Below are positions 53,366 to 62,513 of a DNA stretch of 64,000 bases, piece after piece (the stretch's first letter is position 1; each line of letters begins with the position of its first letter). The notes beneath the pieces are model-generated. The model did not search any database. It had not been told where the DNA came from and saw only the letters and a program-made list of their open reading frames with translations. The DNA comes from Flavobacteriaceae bacterium (lineage in GTDB: Bacteria; Bacteroidota; Bacteroidia; Flavobacteriales; Flavobacteriaceae), in assembly GCA_023257625.1 (NCBI GenBank), contig JALRBW010000058.1:1-64000 (forward strand), given 5' to 3'. A program made the position numbers and the translations under genes.

Positions 53366-54967
53366 ATGAATTTTAAAAATATCTTTTATATAGGAATAAT
53401 ACTATTTCTATCTCTCATCTCAACGGCAAATGGACAAACTCAACAGAAATTTTCCAAGCGACAAATAGATAAATTAAAATCTACAATTGAAGCTCAAGTT
53501 GAAAATGATCATAAAAAGACCCAAGTTATGATAGATAAAGTCTTCAGTTTTGCTGAATTAGGGTTTCAAGAATATGAAACATCTAAATATTTAACAGGTA
53601 TTTTAGAAAATGCTGGGTTTACTATTGAACGTGGAATTTCAGCAATACCTACAGCTTGGATGGCTCGATGGTCTCAAGGGGAAGGTCCTGTTATTGCATT
53701 AGGGAGTGATGTTGATTGTATTCCCAAAGCGTCACAATATCCAGGGGTTTCTTATCACAAACCCATGGTAGAAGGAGCGCCGGGTCATGGCGAAGGGCAC
53801 AATTCGGGATTACCAGTAATAATAACTGCAGCTTTAAATGTTCAAGATCAAATGCTTAAAAATAGCATTGGTGGTACTTTAATTGTTTGGCCGGGTATTG
53901 CTGAAGAATTAGTAGCCTCTAAAGCATGGTATGTACGAGACGGCTATTTTGATAAAATTGACCTATGTATTTTTACTCATGTAAGTAGTGATTTGTCTGT
54001 TTCTTATGGACAGGCAGATGGAACGGGACTTATTTCAGTAGAATATACCTTTGAAGGAGAAGCAGCTCACTCTGCAGGATCACCATGGAGAGGAAGAAGT
54101 GCCTTAGATGCTGCGGAATTAATGAATGTCGGATGGAACTATAAAAGAGAACATTTACATCCTTTAAAACGCTCTCATTCCATTTTTACTGATGCTGGAG
54201 ATCAACCCAATGTAGTGCCCTCAAAAGCTTCAATTTGGTATTATTTTCGAGATGTAACTTATGAAGGCATAATGAAAATGTATAATGATGCAAACAACAT
54301 TGCCCAAGGTGCTGCTTTGATGACAGATACCAAAGTTTCCTCAAGAGTATTAGGAACAGCTTGGCCTAGACACTTCAATAAGGTAATCGCTGAAACAATG
54401 TATGAAAACATAAAGAAAGTAGGACTTCCCACCTGGTCTGAAGCTGACCAGCAGCTAGCAATTGCTGTTCAAAAAGAAGTAAACTCGAACAATACTAGCG
54501 GATTAAATACTGAATTAGGTCCTTTAGGTATCCCTGAAAAAGAGATTAAAAGTGGAGGTTCTGATGATATTGGTGACATTTCGTGGACAATACCCACGGT
54601 CACTTTACGTTTTCCGTCTAACATCCCTGGATTACAGGGTCATCATTGGTCTAATGCCATTGCTATGGCCACTCCTATAGCACATAAAGGAGGAACTGCT
54701 GGGGCAAAAGTTGTAGCTATCACATTGATTGATTTTCTTACCCAACCGGAGTTGGTAGACCAAGCGAAACACTACTTTCAAAATGTACAAAGTAAAGAAA
54801 CCAAATACCAGCCAATGATTACTGAAAAAGATCCTCCACCTACCTATTTAAATGAAGGAGTTATGCGCCAGTTTAGACCTCAATTAGAAAAATTCTATTT
54901 TGACGAAACTAAATACGATACTTATCTAGAACAATTAAATATTCAATACCCTACAATTAAACAATGA
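53366..54967 (+). CDS. Exported M20-family amidohydrolase (AbgB-like)
   Basis: Zinc-dependent amidase of 533 residues with a signal peptide (about 1-24, cut after ANGQ). Metal residues can be seen in SDVDCIP, GHGEGHNSG, IAEELVASK (the Glu-Glu pair), FTHVSS and GHHWSNAIA; the dimerisation lid lies at about 210-330. The nearest type is AbgB (aminobenzoyl-glutamate hydrolase), but here exported to the periplasm. Its stop overlaps the next ATG (ATGA) and a DASS transporter follows, so it may release a carboxylate that the transporter takes up. Confidence 0.88.
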   Translation: MNFKNIFYIGIILFLSLISTANGQTQQKFSKRQIDKLKSTIEAQVENDHKKTQVMIDKVFSFAELGFQEYETSKYLTGILENAGFTIERGISAIPTAWMARWSQGEGPVIALGSDVDCIPKASQYPGVSYHKPMVEGAPGHGEGHNSGLPVIITAALNVQDQMLKNSIGGTLIVWPGIAEELVASKAWYVRDGYFDKIDLCIFTHVSSDLSVSYGQADGTGLISVEYTFEGEAAHSAGSPWRGRSALDAAELMNVGWNYKREHLHPLKRSHSIFTDAGDQPNVVPSKASIWYYFRDVTYEGIMKMYNDANNIAQGAALMTDTKVSSRVLGTAWPRHFNKVIAETMYENIKKVGLPTWSEADQQLAIAVQKEVNSNNTSGLNTELGPLGIPEKEIKSGGSDDIGDISWTIPTVTLRFPSNIPGLQGHHWSNAIAMATPIAHKGGTAGAKVVAITLIDFLTQPELVDQAKHYFQNVQSKETKYQPMITEKDPPPTYLNEGVMRQFRPQLEKFYFDETKYDTYLEQLNIQYPTIKQ

Positions 54968-55413
54968 AAGTAAAAATTTTATTTGTTTGGTGTTTTCTTC
55001 TTTTTATTACTATATCTTTTGCCCAAAAGGCTGTCAGCATAACCGATTCTATTGCAATTACGAAAGTATTATTTCAGCAACAAAAGGATTGGAATAATGC
55101 AGATATTGATTCCTTTATGGAAGGCTATTTAAAAACGGAAGCGCTTGTTTTTTCTGGAGCAGGAGGCCCAATTTATGGTTGGGAAAATACGCTTGCCCGT
55201 TATAAAAAGAGTTATAGTGATCCCATAAAGATGGGAAAACTTCAATTTGACGTTTTGAATTTACTTTCCATCTCTGATGCAATTGTCCAAATGCAAGGCA
55301 AATATTACCTTACCAGAGAAATTGGAGACAGTTTTGGGTATTTTACCTTACTATGGATAAAAAAAGAAGGGCAATGGAAAATTCTTTCTGATCACACCTC
55401 TGCTTCTAAGTAA
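54964..55413 (+). CDS. Secreted NTF2-like (DUF4440) protein
   Basis: A 149-residue exported protein: signal peptide (1-20, after SFAQ) and an NTF2/SnoaL-like cone fold with the DUF4440 pattern QQKDWNNADIDSFMEGY and GDSFGYFTLLWIKKEGQWKILSDHTS at the end. Translationally coupled to the M20 enzyme (4 bp overlap) and 5 bp before the transporter. Proteins of this type bind small ligands; no catalytic role can be named. Confidence 0.85.
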   Translation: MKVKILFVWCFLLFITISFAQKAVSITDSIAITKVLFQQQKDWNNADIDSFMEGYLKTEALVFSGAGGPIYGWENTLARYKKSYSDPIKMGKLQFDVLNLLSISDAIVQMQGKYYLTREIGDSFGYFTLLWIKKEGQWKILSDHTSASK

Positions 55414-55418
55414 AATAT

Positions 55419-56885
55419 ATGCAAAAGAAAATCGCATTATTATTAGGTCCAATTCTATTCTTTTTATTTTTATGGGCAAAACCCTTTGTATCACTTTCAG
55501 ATGAAGGACACGCTGTTTTAGCTACTACAATTTGGATTGCCCTATGGTGGATTACAGAAGCTATACCCATAGCAGCTACTGCACTTCTTCCGATTGTTCT
55601 TTTTCCTTTAAGTGGAGGAATGGATTTACCAACAACTACTGCCTCTTTTGGTCATAAGTATGTTTTTTTATATCTCGGTGGATTCTTAATTGCTATTGGA
55701 ATAGAAAAATGGAATTTACATCGAAGAATTGCACTTAATATCATTTCGTTAATTGGTTCTGATGTTAGAAAAATAATTTTAGGTTTTATGTTAGCCACTG
55801 CATTTTTGTCTATGTGGATTTCTAATACCGCAACATCAGTAATGATGTTACCCATCGGTATGGCAATAATCAAACAACTCAAAGACAATCCCAACACAAT
55901 TGAAGATGAAAATTTAATTTTTGGCAAAGCTTTAATGTTGGGCATTGCTTACAGTGCTTCTATTGGAGGAATAGCAACATTAATTGGCACTCCTCCAAAC
56001 CTTGTTCTGGCTGGAGTGATTCAGTCCTTGTATGGTTATGAAATTACCTTTACTCAATGGTTTTTATTTGGTTTTCCTATTTCGGTAATCTTGTTGTTTT
56101 TTTGTTGGATATATCTTACGCGTATTGCTTATACATTTAAAAACAAAGAATTTCCAGGTGGTCATCAAGAAATTCAAAGATTAAAGAAAGATTTGGGACC
56201 AATTACCTATGAAGAACGTCAAATTTCAATTGTTTTTGCTTTAGCTGCTTTTTGTTGGATTTCAAGGTCTTTTTTATTGCAACCGTTATTACCCGCATTA
56301 GATGATACAATTATTGCTATTTTATTTGGATTAGTTCTTTTCATTTTACCCTCTAATACTAAGGGGGAGTCCCTTATAGACTGGAAAGATACCTTACAGC
56401 TTCCATGGGGTATCATACTCCTTTTTGGAGGAGGGATGGCATTGGCAAAGGCATTTGAAACAAGCGGTTTAGCAGTTTGGTTAGGGGGATTAATGACAAA
56501 TTTTGGAAATCTGCCATTATTTCTACTGATTTTATTATTAATTACAGCAGTTAATTTTTTAACAGAAATTACTTCAAATCTTGCTACAACAGCAATGTTA
56601 CTTCCTGTTTTGGCGCCCTTAGCACTCCAAATAGGAGTTCATCCCTATGGACTAATGGTAGGAGCAGCAGTGGCTGCCTCTTGCGCATATATGCTACCTG
56701 TGGCTACACCTCCTAATGCAGTTGTTTTTGGGTCTGGATATTTACGAATACCAGATATGGTATCTAAAGGATTCATTTTGAATTTATTTTCAATTCTTTT
56801 AATTACTCTTATGGTATATTTTGCTCTCCCACTTTTATGGAATATAAATCTTGAAGTATTTCCAACTGCTTTTTTAAAACCTTAA
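55419..56885 (+). CDS. DASS/SLC13-family sodium-coupled carboxylate transporter
   Basis: Inner-membrane symporter of 488 residues with about 11 helices. The two substrate/sodium motifs are SNTATSVMMLP (near residue 135) and SNLATTAMLLP (near 387), paired with GTPPN (near 193) and TPPNA (near 430), as in the citrate/dicarboxylate transporters; the second SNT has Leu for Thr. Third gene of the M20 - NTF2-like operon, so its substrate may be a product of the amidohydrolase. Its stop lies 19 bp from the convergent VanX-like gene. Confidence 0.93.
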   Translation: MQKKIALLLGPILFFLFLWAKPFVSLSDEGHAVLATTIWIALWWITEAIPIAATALLPIVLFPLSGGMDLPTTTASFGHKYVFLYLGGFLIAIGIEKWNLHRRIALNIISLIGSDVRKIILGFMLATAFLSMWISNTATSVMMLPIGMAIIKQLKDNPNTIEDENLIFGKALMLGIAYSASIGGIATLIGTPPNLVLAGVIQSLYGYEITFTQWFLFGFPISVILLFFCWIYLTRIAYTFKNKEFPGGHQEIQRLKKDLGPITYEERQISIVFALAAFCWISRSFLLQPLLPALDDTIIAILFGLVLFILPSNTKGESLIDWKDTLQLPWGIILLFGGGMALAKAFETSGLAVWLGGLMTNFGNLPLFLLILLLITAVNFLTEITSNLATTAMLLPVLAPLALQIGVHPYGLMVGAAVAASCAYMLPVATPPNAVVFGSGYLRIPDMVSKGFILNLFSILLITLMVYFALPLLWNINLEVFPTAFLKP

Positions 56886-56904
56886 ATGAAAAAGCGAGTA
56901 CTGT

Positions 56905-57582
56905 TTATTCTGGAATAAAATCAAAATAAGTGTTAGGGTAAGGTTCATTTTTTAAAGTAAAATGCCACCATTCTTTTTCATATGATGAAAACCCTGCGGA
57001 AACCATAACAGAACGTAGTAATTTTCTATTGGCTTTTTGTTTATCTGAAATATTAGAATAATTGAAATGCGAACGCTCACCAAAGAAATCCCAAGTTCCT
57101 CCCATGTCAAGTTCCTCATTTTTTTGTGGACCTTCTATTTTTATTAATGTAAGATCAACAGTACTCCCTCTACTATGACCACTTCTTTTAGCTATGTAAC
57201 CTGTAATAAAAAGGTTTTTTTTATCAATATGAGGATAGTATTTTTCTTTTTGTAATGTATCTTCTTTTTGCTCAGCCCAAGAAATAAAATCGTCAACAGC
57301 ACGTTGCGGGCGATAAGCATCATATATTTTAAGACCCAAACCTTGTTGTGCTAATTTGCTTTGCACTTTTTGTAAAGCCTTCGCAAGCCCTTCTGTACCG
57401 TAAGCTCTTTGAAAAGAATACCCTTTTACCTTTCTGCCCATAAAGTTTTTTGAACTAGCATATCGTAATTCAACCTGTAAAGTAGGATTTACTTTTTGAA
57501 GATCAATAAACCCACAGTTAATTTGACTATAACCCATTAGCAGGCCTAAAAAGAAAATGTAAATACTACTCTTCCAATACAT
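56905..57582 (-). CDS. M15 D-alanyl-D-alanine dipeptidase (VanX-like)
   Basis: Exported zinc dipeptidase of 225 residues with a signal sequence (about 1-20). The VanX motifs are GHSRGSTVDLTL (His136, Asp143) and EWWHF (Glu204, His207), with the supporting Arg91 in DAYRPQRA. It would cleave D-Ala-D-Ala in the periplasm, as in wall recycling or scavenging. No vancomycin-resistance ligase or dehydrogenase is adjacent, so resistance is unlikely. Its start lies inside the end of the serine hydrolase gene (17 bp overlap), showing joint translation. Confidence 0.9.
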   Translation of the reverse strand: MYWKSSIYIFFLGLLMGYSQINCGFIDLQKVNPTLQVELRYASSKNFMGRKVKGYSFQRAYGTEGLAKALQKVQSKLAQQGLGLKIYDAYRPQRAVDDFISWAEQKEDTLQKEKYYPHIDKKNLFITGYIAKRSGHSRGSTVDLTLIKIEGPQKNEELDMGGTWDFFGERSHFNYSNISDKQKANRKLLRSVMVSAGFSSYEKEWWHFTLKNEPYPNTYFDFIPE

Positions 57583-58867
57583 AATCCAATAATTGTCCTC
57601 TAATATTTAAGTCGTATAACCCTGTTTGAGACCGAAACGGATACACTCGGTTACTTAAAAAAATAACAAATGCTTCTTGTTGTGGATCAACCCAAATAAA
57701 AGTACCTGTAAATCCGGTATGCCCATAGCTTTCAGGGCTTGCTAATTGGGAAGGATATCTAGATTCTTCTTTATTTACAGAGGGTTTGTCAAATCCTAAT
57801 CCTCTTCTGTTTTCTGAAATGGGGTATGCCCTTTGTGTAAATAATGTAACAGTTTCAGGCTTTAAAAACTGCGTTTCATTGTAAAATCCTCTTTGTAATA
57901 ACATAACCAACAAAGGATACAAAGAGTTTGCGTTTGAAAATAAACCTGCATTTCCTGAAACTCCTCCCATCATTGCCGCGGCTTCATCATGAACCCAACC
58001 CTTTACAAGTTGTTTTCTAAATAATGTATCTTTTTCAGTAGGAACTATTTCATCCATCGGGAATTTTTTACTTGGAAGAAAAGTGATACGCTTTAACTCC
58101 ATAGGGTGATAGAAATGTACATTCAAAAATTCATCAAAAGACAACCCACTAAGTTGTTGGGTTAACTGAGGCAATAAAAAAAACCATAATCCTGAATATG
58201 TATAAGTTCCTAAAGATTCTATGGGTGTTTTTGTAATTCGGCGAATGATTTTATGAGTATAATTTTTATGAATCCACCAGTTTTCACTGATTTGTGTTGG
58301 AAAACGTGAAGACGATTTCAAAGCGAGTGTATTTCTTTTTAAAGTTCCCTTTTTACGAAATACAGTAGTTTGATGGGTTAAGTAGGGTATCCACCCCGCA
58401 CTATGGCTTAGGACTTCTCTAAAGGTGGTATTTTTTTTATTACTGTGTCTAAGTTGAGGAATATATACTGATACTTTTTGATCAAGATCTATGTCATACA
58501 ATTCATAAAGTTTCATAAAGACCAGCGTGCTAGCCATTACTTTGGTAACCGAAGCCAAATCGTATAAATCAGTCGGTTTTACTTCTCTAAGTGAATCATA
58601 TGTGTGAAAACCGTAAGATCGGTCTATTAAGACTTTACCCTTTTTATACAAAAAAACTTGAGCCCCCGGAAAGGCTTTTTGTTGGATTCCCGTAGAAATC
58701 AATTGATCTATTTTATTTTCAAAATTTTGTCCAATTGAGTCTTCCCTTTGCGCTTTCAAATGGGTGCTAATCAAAAAAAATAAAAGGAAGATTATGCTTC
58801 TTTTGAAATATAGTCCTTTTTGTAAAAAGACTGATTGTAAAATCTTAAGTAGTAGTTTTTTTGGCAT
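57566..58867 (-). CDS. Beta-lactamase-fold serine hydrolase (class C/EstB type)
   Basis: Exported serine hydrolase of about 433 residues; a hydrophobic signal lies after a short basic stretch (residues about 21-38). Active-site pieces: ASVTKVMA (Ser-x-x-Lys), YSG in place of Tyr-x-Asn, and GHTGFTGT for the KTG box. Such proteins act as D-Ala carboxypeptidases, esterases or beta-lactamases; with the overlapping D-Ala-D-Ala dipeptidase, peptidoglycan turnover is favoured. A start further inside the frame cannot be excluded. Confidence 0.87.
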   Translation of the reverse strand: MPKKLLLKILQSVFLQKGLYFKRSIIFLLFFLISTHLKAQREDSIGQNFENKIDQLISTGIQQKAFPGAQVFLYKKGKVLIDRSYGFHTYDSLREVKPTDLYDLASVTKVMASTLVFMKLYELYDIDLDQKVSVYIPQLRHSNKKNTTFREVLSHSAGWIPYLTHQTTVFRKKGTLKRNTLALKSSSRFPTQISENWWIHKNYTHKIIRRITKTPIESLGTYTYSGLWFFLLPQLTQQLSGLSFDEFLNVHFYHPMELKRITFLPSKKFPMDEIVPTEKDTLFRKQLVKGWVHDEAAAMMGGVSGNAGLFSNANSLYPLLVMLLQRGFYNETQFLKPETVTLFTQRAYPISENRRGLGFDKPSVNKEESRYPSQLASPESYGHTGFTGTFIWVDPQQEAFVIFLSNRVYPFRSQTGLYDLNIRGQLLDYVLEE

Positions 58868-58943
58868 ACTATTGTTTTTTATAAATTTAACAGAATTAAG
58901 TATAATTTATATTAACCATTGACTTTAAAAAATTCCAGTCATA

Positions 58944-59867
58944 ATGGCTTTAAAAAAAACTATTTTTTTTATAGGAATATTTCATTTAATCATACTTCAA
59001 TCTTTTTCTCAAGAAATTGATGAGGACCTTCCTTTTGATGCCGTAATTGAATCTGAGATGGGTGGAAAGCGAATGAAGTTTTACGGTAATACACGCTTTA
59101 ATTTTAATCAGGCCCATTTTTCAAATTGGATTTCAGGAGGAGAAAGTTCTTTAACCTTTTTATACGGTTTAGACTATAATTTTAATTATTCTGATCGTAA
59201 TGGGTTAGTTTGGGATAATAATTTATTATTGTCTTTAGGAATGACTTCTATATCTGGAAGTAAATTTTTAAAAAAAGCTGATGATAGAATTGAAATTGGA
59301 TCTCTTTTGGGGAAACAAATTAACCAATTTTGGAACTACTCTGGGCTGTTAAATTTTAAAACGCAACTATTACCTGGTTATCGTTTTTATAAACAGGAGG
59401 GAATAGAAGTTCGCGATAAAATTTCGCAAATATTCTCACCCGCCATACTTCAAGCAGGTTTAGGTTGGTATTTTAAAAGGAGTGATGATTTTTGGCTGAA
59501 TTTATCGCCTCTTTCGGCACGATTAATTATTGTCTCTAAGAAATATACGCGACCGCTTGAAATTGGGAAAAAATATTTTGGAGTAGATCCTAATAAAAGG
59601 AGTAAATTCTTTTTTGGTGCCTCTTTTAATGGGTTTTACAAAAATGAAATTATGAAAAATATTATTTGGGAAAATAAGTACAGTATTTATGTGAATTATT
59701 TGGAAAAAACTAAAAATATTGACTTTGATTGGAATACAAATTTGCGATTTAAAGTCAACAGTAAAATATCAGGAAATTTAGTATTGCACCTATTATATGA
59801 TGATGACTTATTAGGAAAACTTCAAGTAAGAGAGTTGATGGGTTTAGGAATAAATGTTGACTTATAG
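58944..59867 (+). CDS. DUF3078 outer-membrane beta-barrel-like protein
   Basis: Exported 307-residue protein with signal peptide (1-22, after SFSQ). The motif FNQAHFSNWISGGESS at about 54-69 and the repeated aromatic beta strands, with YDDDLLGKLQVRELMGLGINVDL at the end, are typical of DUF3078 proteins of Bacteroidota, thought to be outer-membrane barrels. It has its own start region divergent from the serine hydrolase; its stop abuts the convergent gene with no gap. Function unknown. Confidence 0.85.
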   Translation: MALKKTIFFIGIFHLIILQSFSQEIDEDLPFDAVIESEMGGKRMKFYGNTRFNFNQAHFSNWISGGESSLTFLYGLDYNFNYSDRNGLVWDNNLLLSLGMTSISGSKFLKKADDRIEIGSLLGKQINQFWNYSGLLNFKTQLLPGYRFYKQEGIEVRDKISQIFSPAILQAGLGWYFKRSDDFWLNLSPLSARLIIVSKKYTRPLEIGKKYFGVDPNKRSKFFFGASFNGFYKNEIMKNIIWENKYSIYVNYLEKTKNIDFDWNTNLRFKVNSKISGNLVLHLLYDDDLLGKLQVRELMGLGINVDL

Positions 59868-60398
59868 CTATTCAATCCCTCTTGCTTTGCGCAAAAACCA
59901 TTCATAATTATAGAAGGTTACAAAAATATTATAAATTCCTCCTTGACCTCTGGGATCTATTTCTACAACTACAGTATTATCTTTATCAACAAAACGAATA
60001 CAAGGTAGATTTTTCTTAACAAGAAGAGGTTTTGACCAGTTTTCTTGAGCATAAACCATTTTGAAATTTTCTGACTCAAAGTGATCTTTACTCTTAATAA
60101 GATAAGATTCAGCTTCTTTTAAACTTAAATTTTTTTTGCTCCAAATATTAATACTAATCAATTCGTTGTCACGATCAACCAACGATTTTTTTCTAAAAGC
60201 GTATAAAGTTCCTTTTCCAAATGCAATATTTTTAAGGGACTTAGATTTTAATTCTAAAACTTCTCTTGCAGTTTCAATAGGCATTTTAAAATTAAAGTCT
60301 TGATATAAAGATTGAGAATTACCCGTTGTTATGGTTATAAAAACTACCAAAAAAAGAAATATGATTTGTTTATATGTATATATAAGTTTTGACATCAT
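59868..60398 (-). CDS. Secreted protein of unknown function
   Basis: Not recognised. A 176-residue protein with a clear signal sequence (about 10-28, cut near GNSQ) and an alpha/beta mature part rich in Lys and Asp, with one cysteine (LPCIRF). A repeat-free body; the segment NTVVVEIDPRGQGGIYNIFVTF looks like the core beta hairpin. Its stop touches the end of the DUF3078 gene. It is flanked by 80 bp upstream of the SDR gene. Confidence 0.7.
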   Translation of the reverse strand: MMSKLIYTYKQIIFLFLVVFITITTGNSQSLYQDFNFKMPIETAREVLELKSKSLKNIAFGKGTLYAFRKKSLVDRDNELISINIWSKKNLSLKEAESYLIKSKDHFESENFKMVYAQENWSKPLLVKKNLPCIRFVDKDNTVVVEIDPRGQGGIYNIFVTFYNYEWFLRKARGIE

Positions 60399-60478
60399 TT
60401 ATAAACTTTTTAAAAGTGAATTTACTATTTTTTGATATCCATTGGGATAGAAAATTCTATTTTTACTAAAATAGGATT

Positions 60479-61288
60479 ATGGAAAAGCACCATCAAATGC
60501 AATGGGCACTAATTACTGGAGGGTCATCGGGGATAGGCCTTTCAATGGCTCGGTGTTTAGCTAAAAAAGGATATAATATTATACTAACCGCCCGTAGAGA
60601 AAAACGTCTTGTTGAAGCTGTTATTTCCATAAAAAAGGAATTTAGTGTTGAGACTAGCTATTGTGTGGCAGATTTAGCCTCTCCTGAAGCTCCAAATCTA
60701 ATTTATTTGCATTGTCAAAAGTTACAAGGCAAGGTCACTATTTTAATTAATAATGCTGGTTATGCACTACCAACTCCTTTTCATAAAACACCTATGGAGG
60801 ATGAAGAAAAATTTTTACGCGTTTTAGGTATTTCTGTAATTGCTTTAACAAAACTCTTTCTAACGGATATGATGACACAAGGGGGCGGAAAAATTGCTAT
60901 TGTGTCTTCTGTTGCCGCTTTTGCTCCACCATCATCAATTCAGCCCCTTTATGGCCCAATTAAAACCTTTGTAAACCGTTTTAGCGAAGGAATTAACATA
61001 AATTACAATGCAAAAGGGATTACTTCTACTGCTATCTGTCCAGGATATACTATAACCAATTTTCATTCTGCTAGTGGAGTACAAGAACAAATGGATCGGG
61101 TGCCCTCATTTATGAAAAAAAATGCAGATCGAATTGCATCAGAAGGAGTCGAGGCTCTCTTGAATGGTAAAAAAATATGTGTCCCTACATTAACTTTTAA
61201 AATAATAGTGTTTTTATTACTAATATTACCTCACTCATTATTTTCCTTATTTAGTCGATTATTAGCTCCAGGGCGATATGAAAATTAA
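60479..61288 (+). CDS. Short-chain dehydrogenase/reductase
   Basis: NAD(P)-dependent classical SDR of 269 residues. Cofactor loop TGGSSGIG (residues 14-21), NNAG (about 91), catalytic Ser in IVSSVA and Tyr-x-x-x-Lys in YGPIK (about 158-162). The C-terminal 40 residues are hydrophobic and may form a membrane helix (VFLLLILPHSLFSLF), as in SDRs of the DltE/17-beta-HSD type. Substrate unknown; monocistronic by the look of its flanks. Confidence 0.92.
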   Translation: MEKHHQMQWALITGGSSGIGLSMARCLAKKGYNIILTARREKRLVEAVISIKKEFSVETSYCVADLASPEAPNLIYLHCQKLQGKVTILINNAGYALPTPFHKTPMEDEEKFLRVLGISVIALTKLFLTDMMTQGGGKIAIVSSVAAFAPPSSIQPLYGPIKTFVNRFSEGININYNAKGITSTAICPGYTITNFHSASGVQEQMDRVPSFMKKNADRIASEGVEALLNGKKICVPTLTFKIIVFLLLILPHSLFSLFSRLLAPGRYEN

Positions 61289-61400
61289 ATATTCAAAAAT
61301 CAAATAGAATACATATCCTTTTTGTAAATGGATTTTTGTGCATATGGTTAAAAGTTGAGCATTCCAATTTTTAATACCTTAGTGATGAACTTGACAAACG

Positions 61401-62297
61401 ATGAAAAGTATTTCAATAATTTTTTTGGTGATAGGATTTATATCTTGTAATTCAGATCCTATTGACTCTAATACTGAAGAATGGATGCCTTTATTTAATG
61501 GTAAGGATTTAACAGATTGGAAAATAAAAATGGCACGTAGAGAAGTTGGGGTCAACTATAAAAACACATTTAGAGTAGAAGATGATATGATTCGTATTGT
61601 ATATGAAGATTATGATGTATTTGAAAATGATTACGGTCATATGTACTATAAAACTCCTTTTTCACATTACAAATTACGTTTTGAATATCGCTTTTTAGGG
61701 GATCAAACTCCAGGTGGAGAAAATTGGAACGTTAGAAACAGCGGCATTATGCTTCATAGTCAATCTGCAGAAAGTAATGCTTTTGAACAATATTTCCCAG
61801 TTTCTATTGAGTTACAACTTTTAGGTGGATTAGGAACAGTTGACCGAACCACTGGAAACCTTTGTACTCCTGGCACTGCTGTAGTGTTTCAGAATGAATT
61901 AGATTTTACACATTGTATATCAGCATCATCAAAAACCTACCATGGTGATCAATGGGTAAAAGCGGAAGCCATTGTTTTGGGAAGTGAATCCATTATTCAT
62001 ATAATTGAAAATGATACTGTGCTGAGCTATAGTCAGCCTCAAATAGATCAATACTTTATTTCAAAAGACTATCAAGGCTCAGATTGGGAAATGATGGGTG
62101 TTACAAATTATGAGTATTGGAAACCTAAGGCAGGAACCCTCATAGATCAAGGGTATATTGCACTTCAGGCAGAAAGTCATTCTATAGATTTTAAAAATAT
62201 TGAATTGCTTAATTTATGCGGATGTATGGACAAAACAGCAAAAAATTTTAAGAGTTATTATATCAAAGCTGATAATTCAAGCTGCGTTTACAATTAA
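61401..62297 (+). CDS. DUF1080 (3-keto-disaccharide hydrolase-like) lipoprotein with GC-D-SC tail
   Basis: Exported lipoprotein of 298 residues, lipobox GFISC (Cys16). The DUF1080 concanavalin-like domain spans residues 27-270: WMPLFNGKDLTDWKIK at the start, RNSGIMLHSQ (central motif), GYIALQAESHSIDFKNIELL at the end. The last 25 residues, CGCMDKTAKNF to SSCVYN, are a degenerate copy of the GC-D-x-x-A-x-NY...D-x-SC repeat found on surface proteins of marine Bacteroidota. Family members act on 3-keto sugars or glycans. The small membrane ORF follows without a gap. Confidence 0.88.
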   Translation: MKSISIIFLVIGFISCNSDPIDSNTEEWMPLFNGKDLTDWKIKMARREVGVNYKNTFRVEDDMIRIVYEDYDVFENDYGHMYYKTPFSHYKLRFEYRFLGDQTPGGENWNVRNSGIMLHSQSAESNAFEQYFPVSIELQLLGGLGTVDRTTGNLCTPGTAVVFQNELDFTHCISASSKTYHGDQWVKAEAIVLGSESIIHIIENDTVLSYSQPQIDQYFISKDYQGSDWEMMGVTNYEYWKPKAGTLIDQGYIALQAESHSIDFKNIELLNLCGCMDKTAKNFKSYYIKADNSSCVYN

Positions 62298-62513
62298 ATG
62301 GGACCCGAAATATTTCTTGCTTTTTTTGCTTTTTTAGGAATAGTATTTTGGGGAATAGTTAGAGTAATTTGGTGGGTGATTAAAAAATTTTTAGACTTAG
62401 TTTTCATCCCTTGGATGTGGATAACCAATTATATTCGTGTTCATGCGTGGGGAATTAAATCTGATAAATCAAAAGGGGGCACTACACAAATTGAAGTCCC
62501 CAATAAGTTATAA
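62298..62513 (+). CDS. Small membrane protein
   Basis: Unrecognised 71-residue protein with one long or two short hydrophobic, tryptophan-rich helices (about 4-45) and a basic-polar tail. The ATG follows the DUF1080 stop directly, which supports co-translation. Its last 32 bp overlap the convergent VTT-domain gene. Confidence 0.55.
   Translation: MGPEIFLAFFAFLGIVFWGIVRVIWWVIKKFLDLVFIPWMWITNYIRVHAWGIKSDKSKGGTTQIEVPNKL

Noticed and set aside
56905-57582. Vancomycin-resistance module because of the VanX-like gene
   Set aside because: No D-Ala-D-Lac ligase, VanH dehydrogenase or VanRS system is adjacent; chromosomal dipeptidase is the simpler reading.
62298-62513. Small membrane ORF as a toxin of a toxin-antitoxin pair
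   Set aside because: No partner ORF; the neighbouring genes are a lipoprotein and a VTT-domain protein, and the sequence gives no toxin signature.
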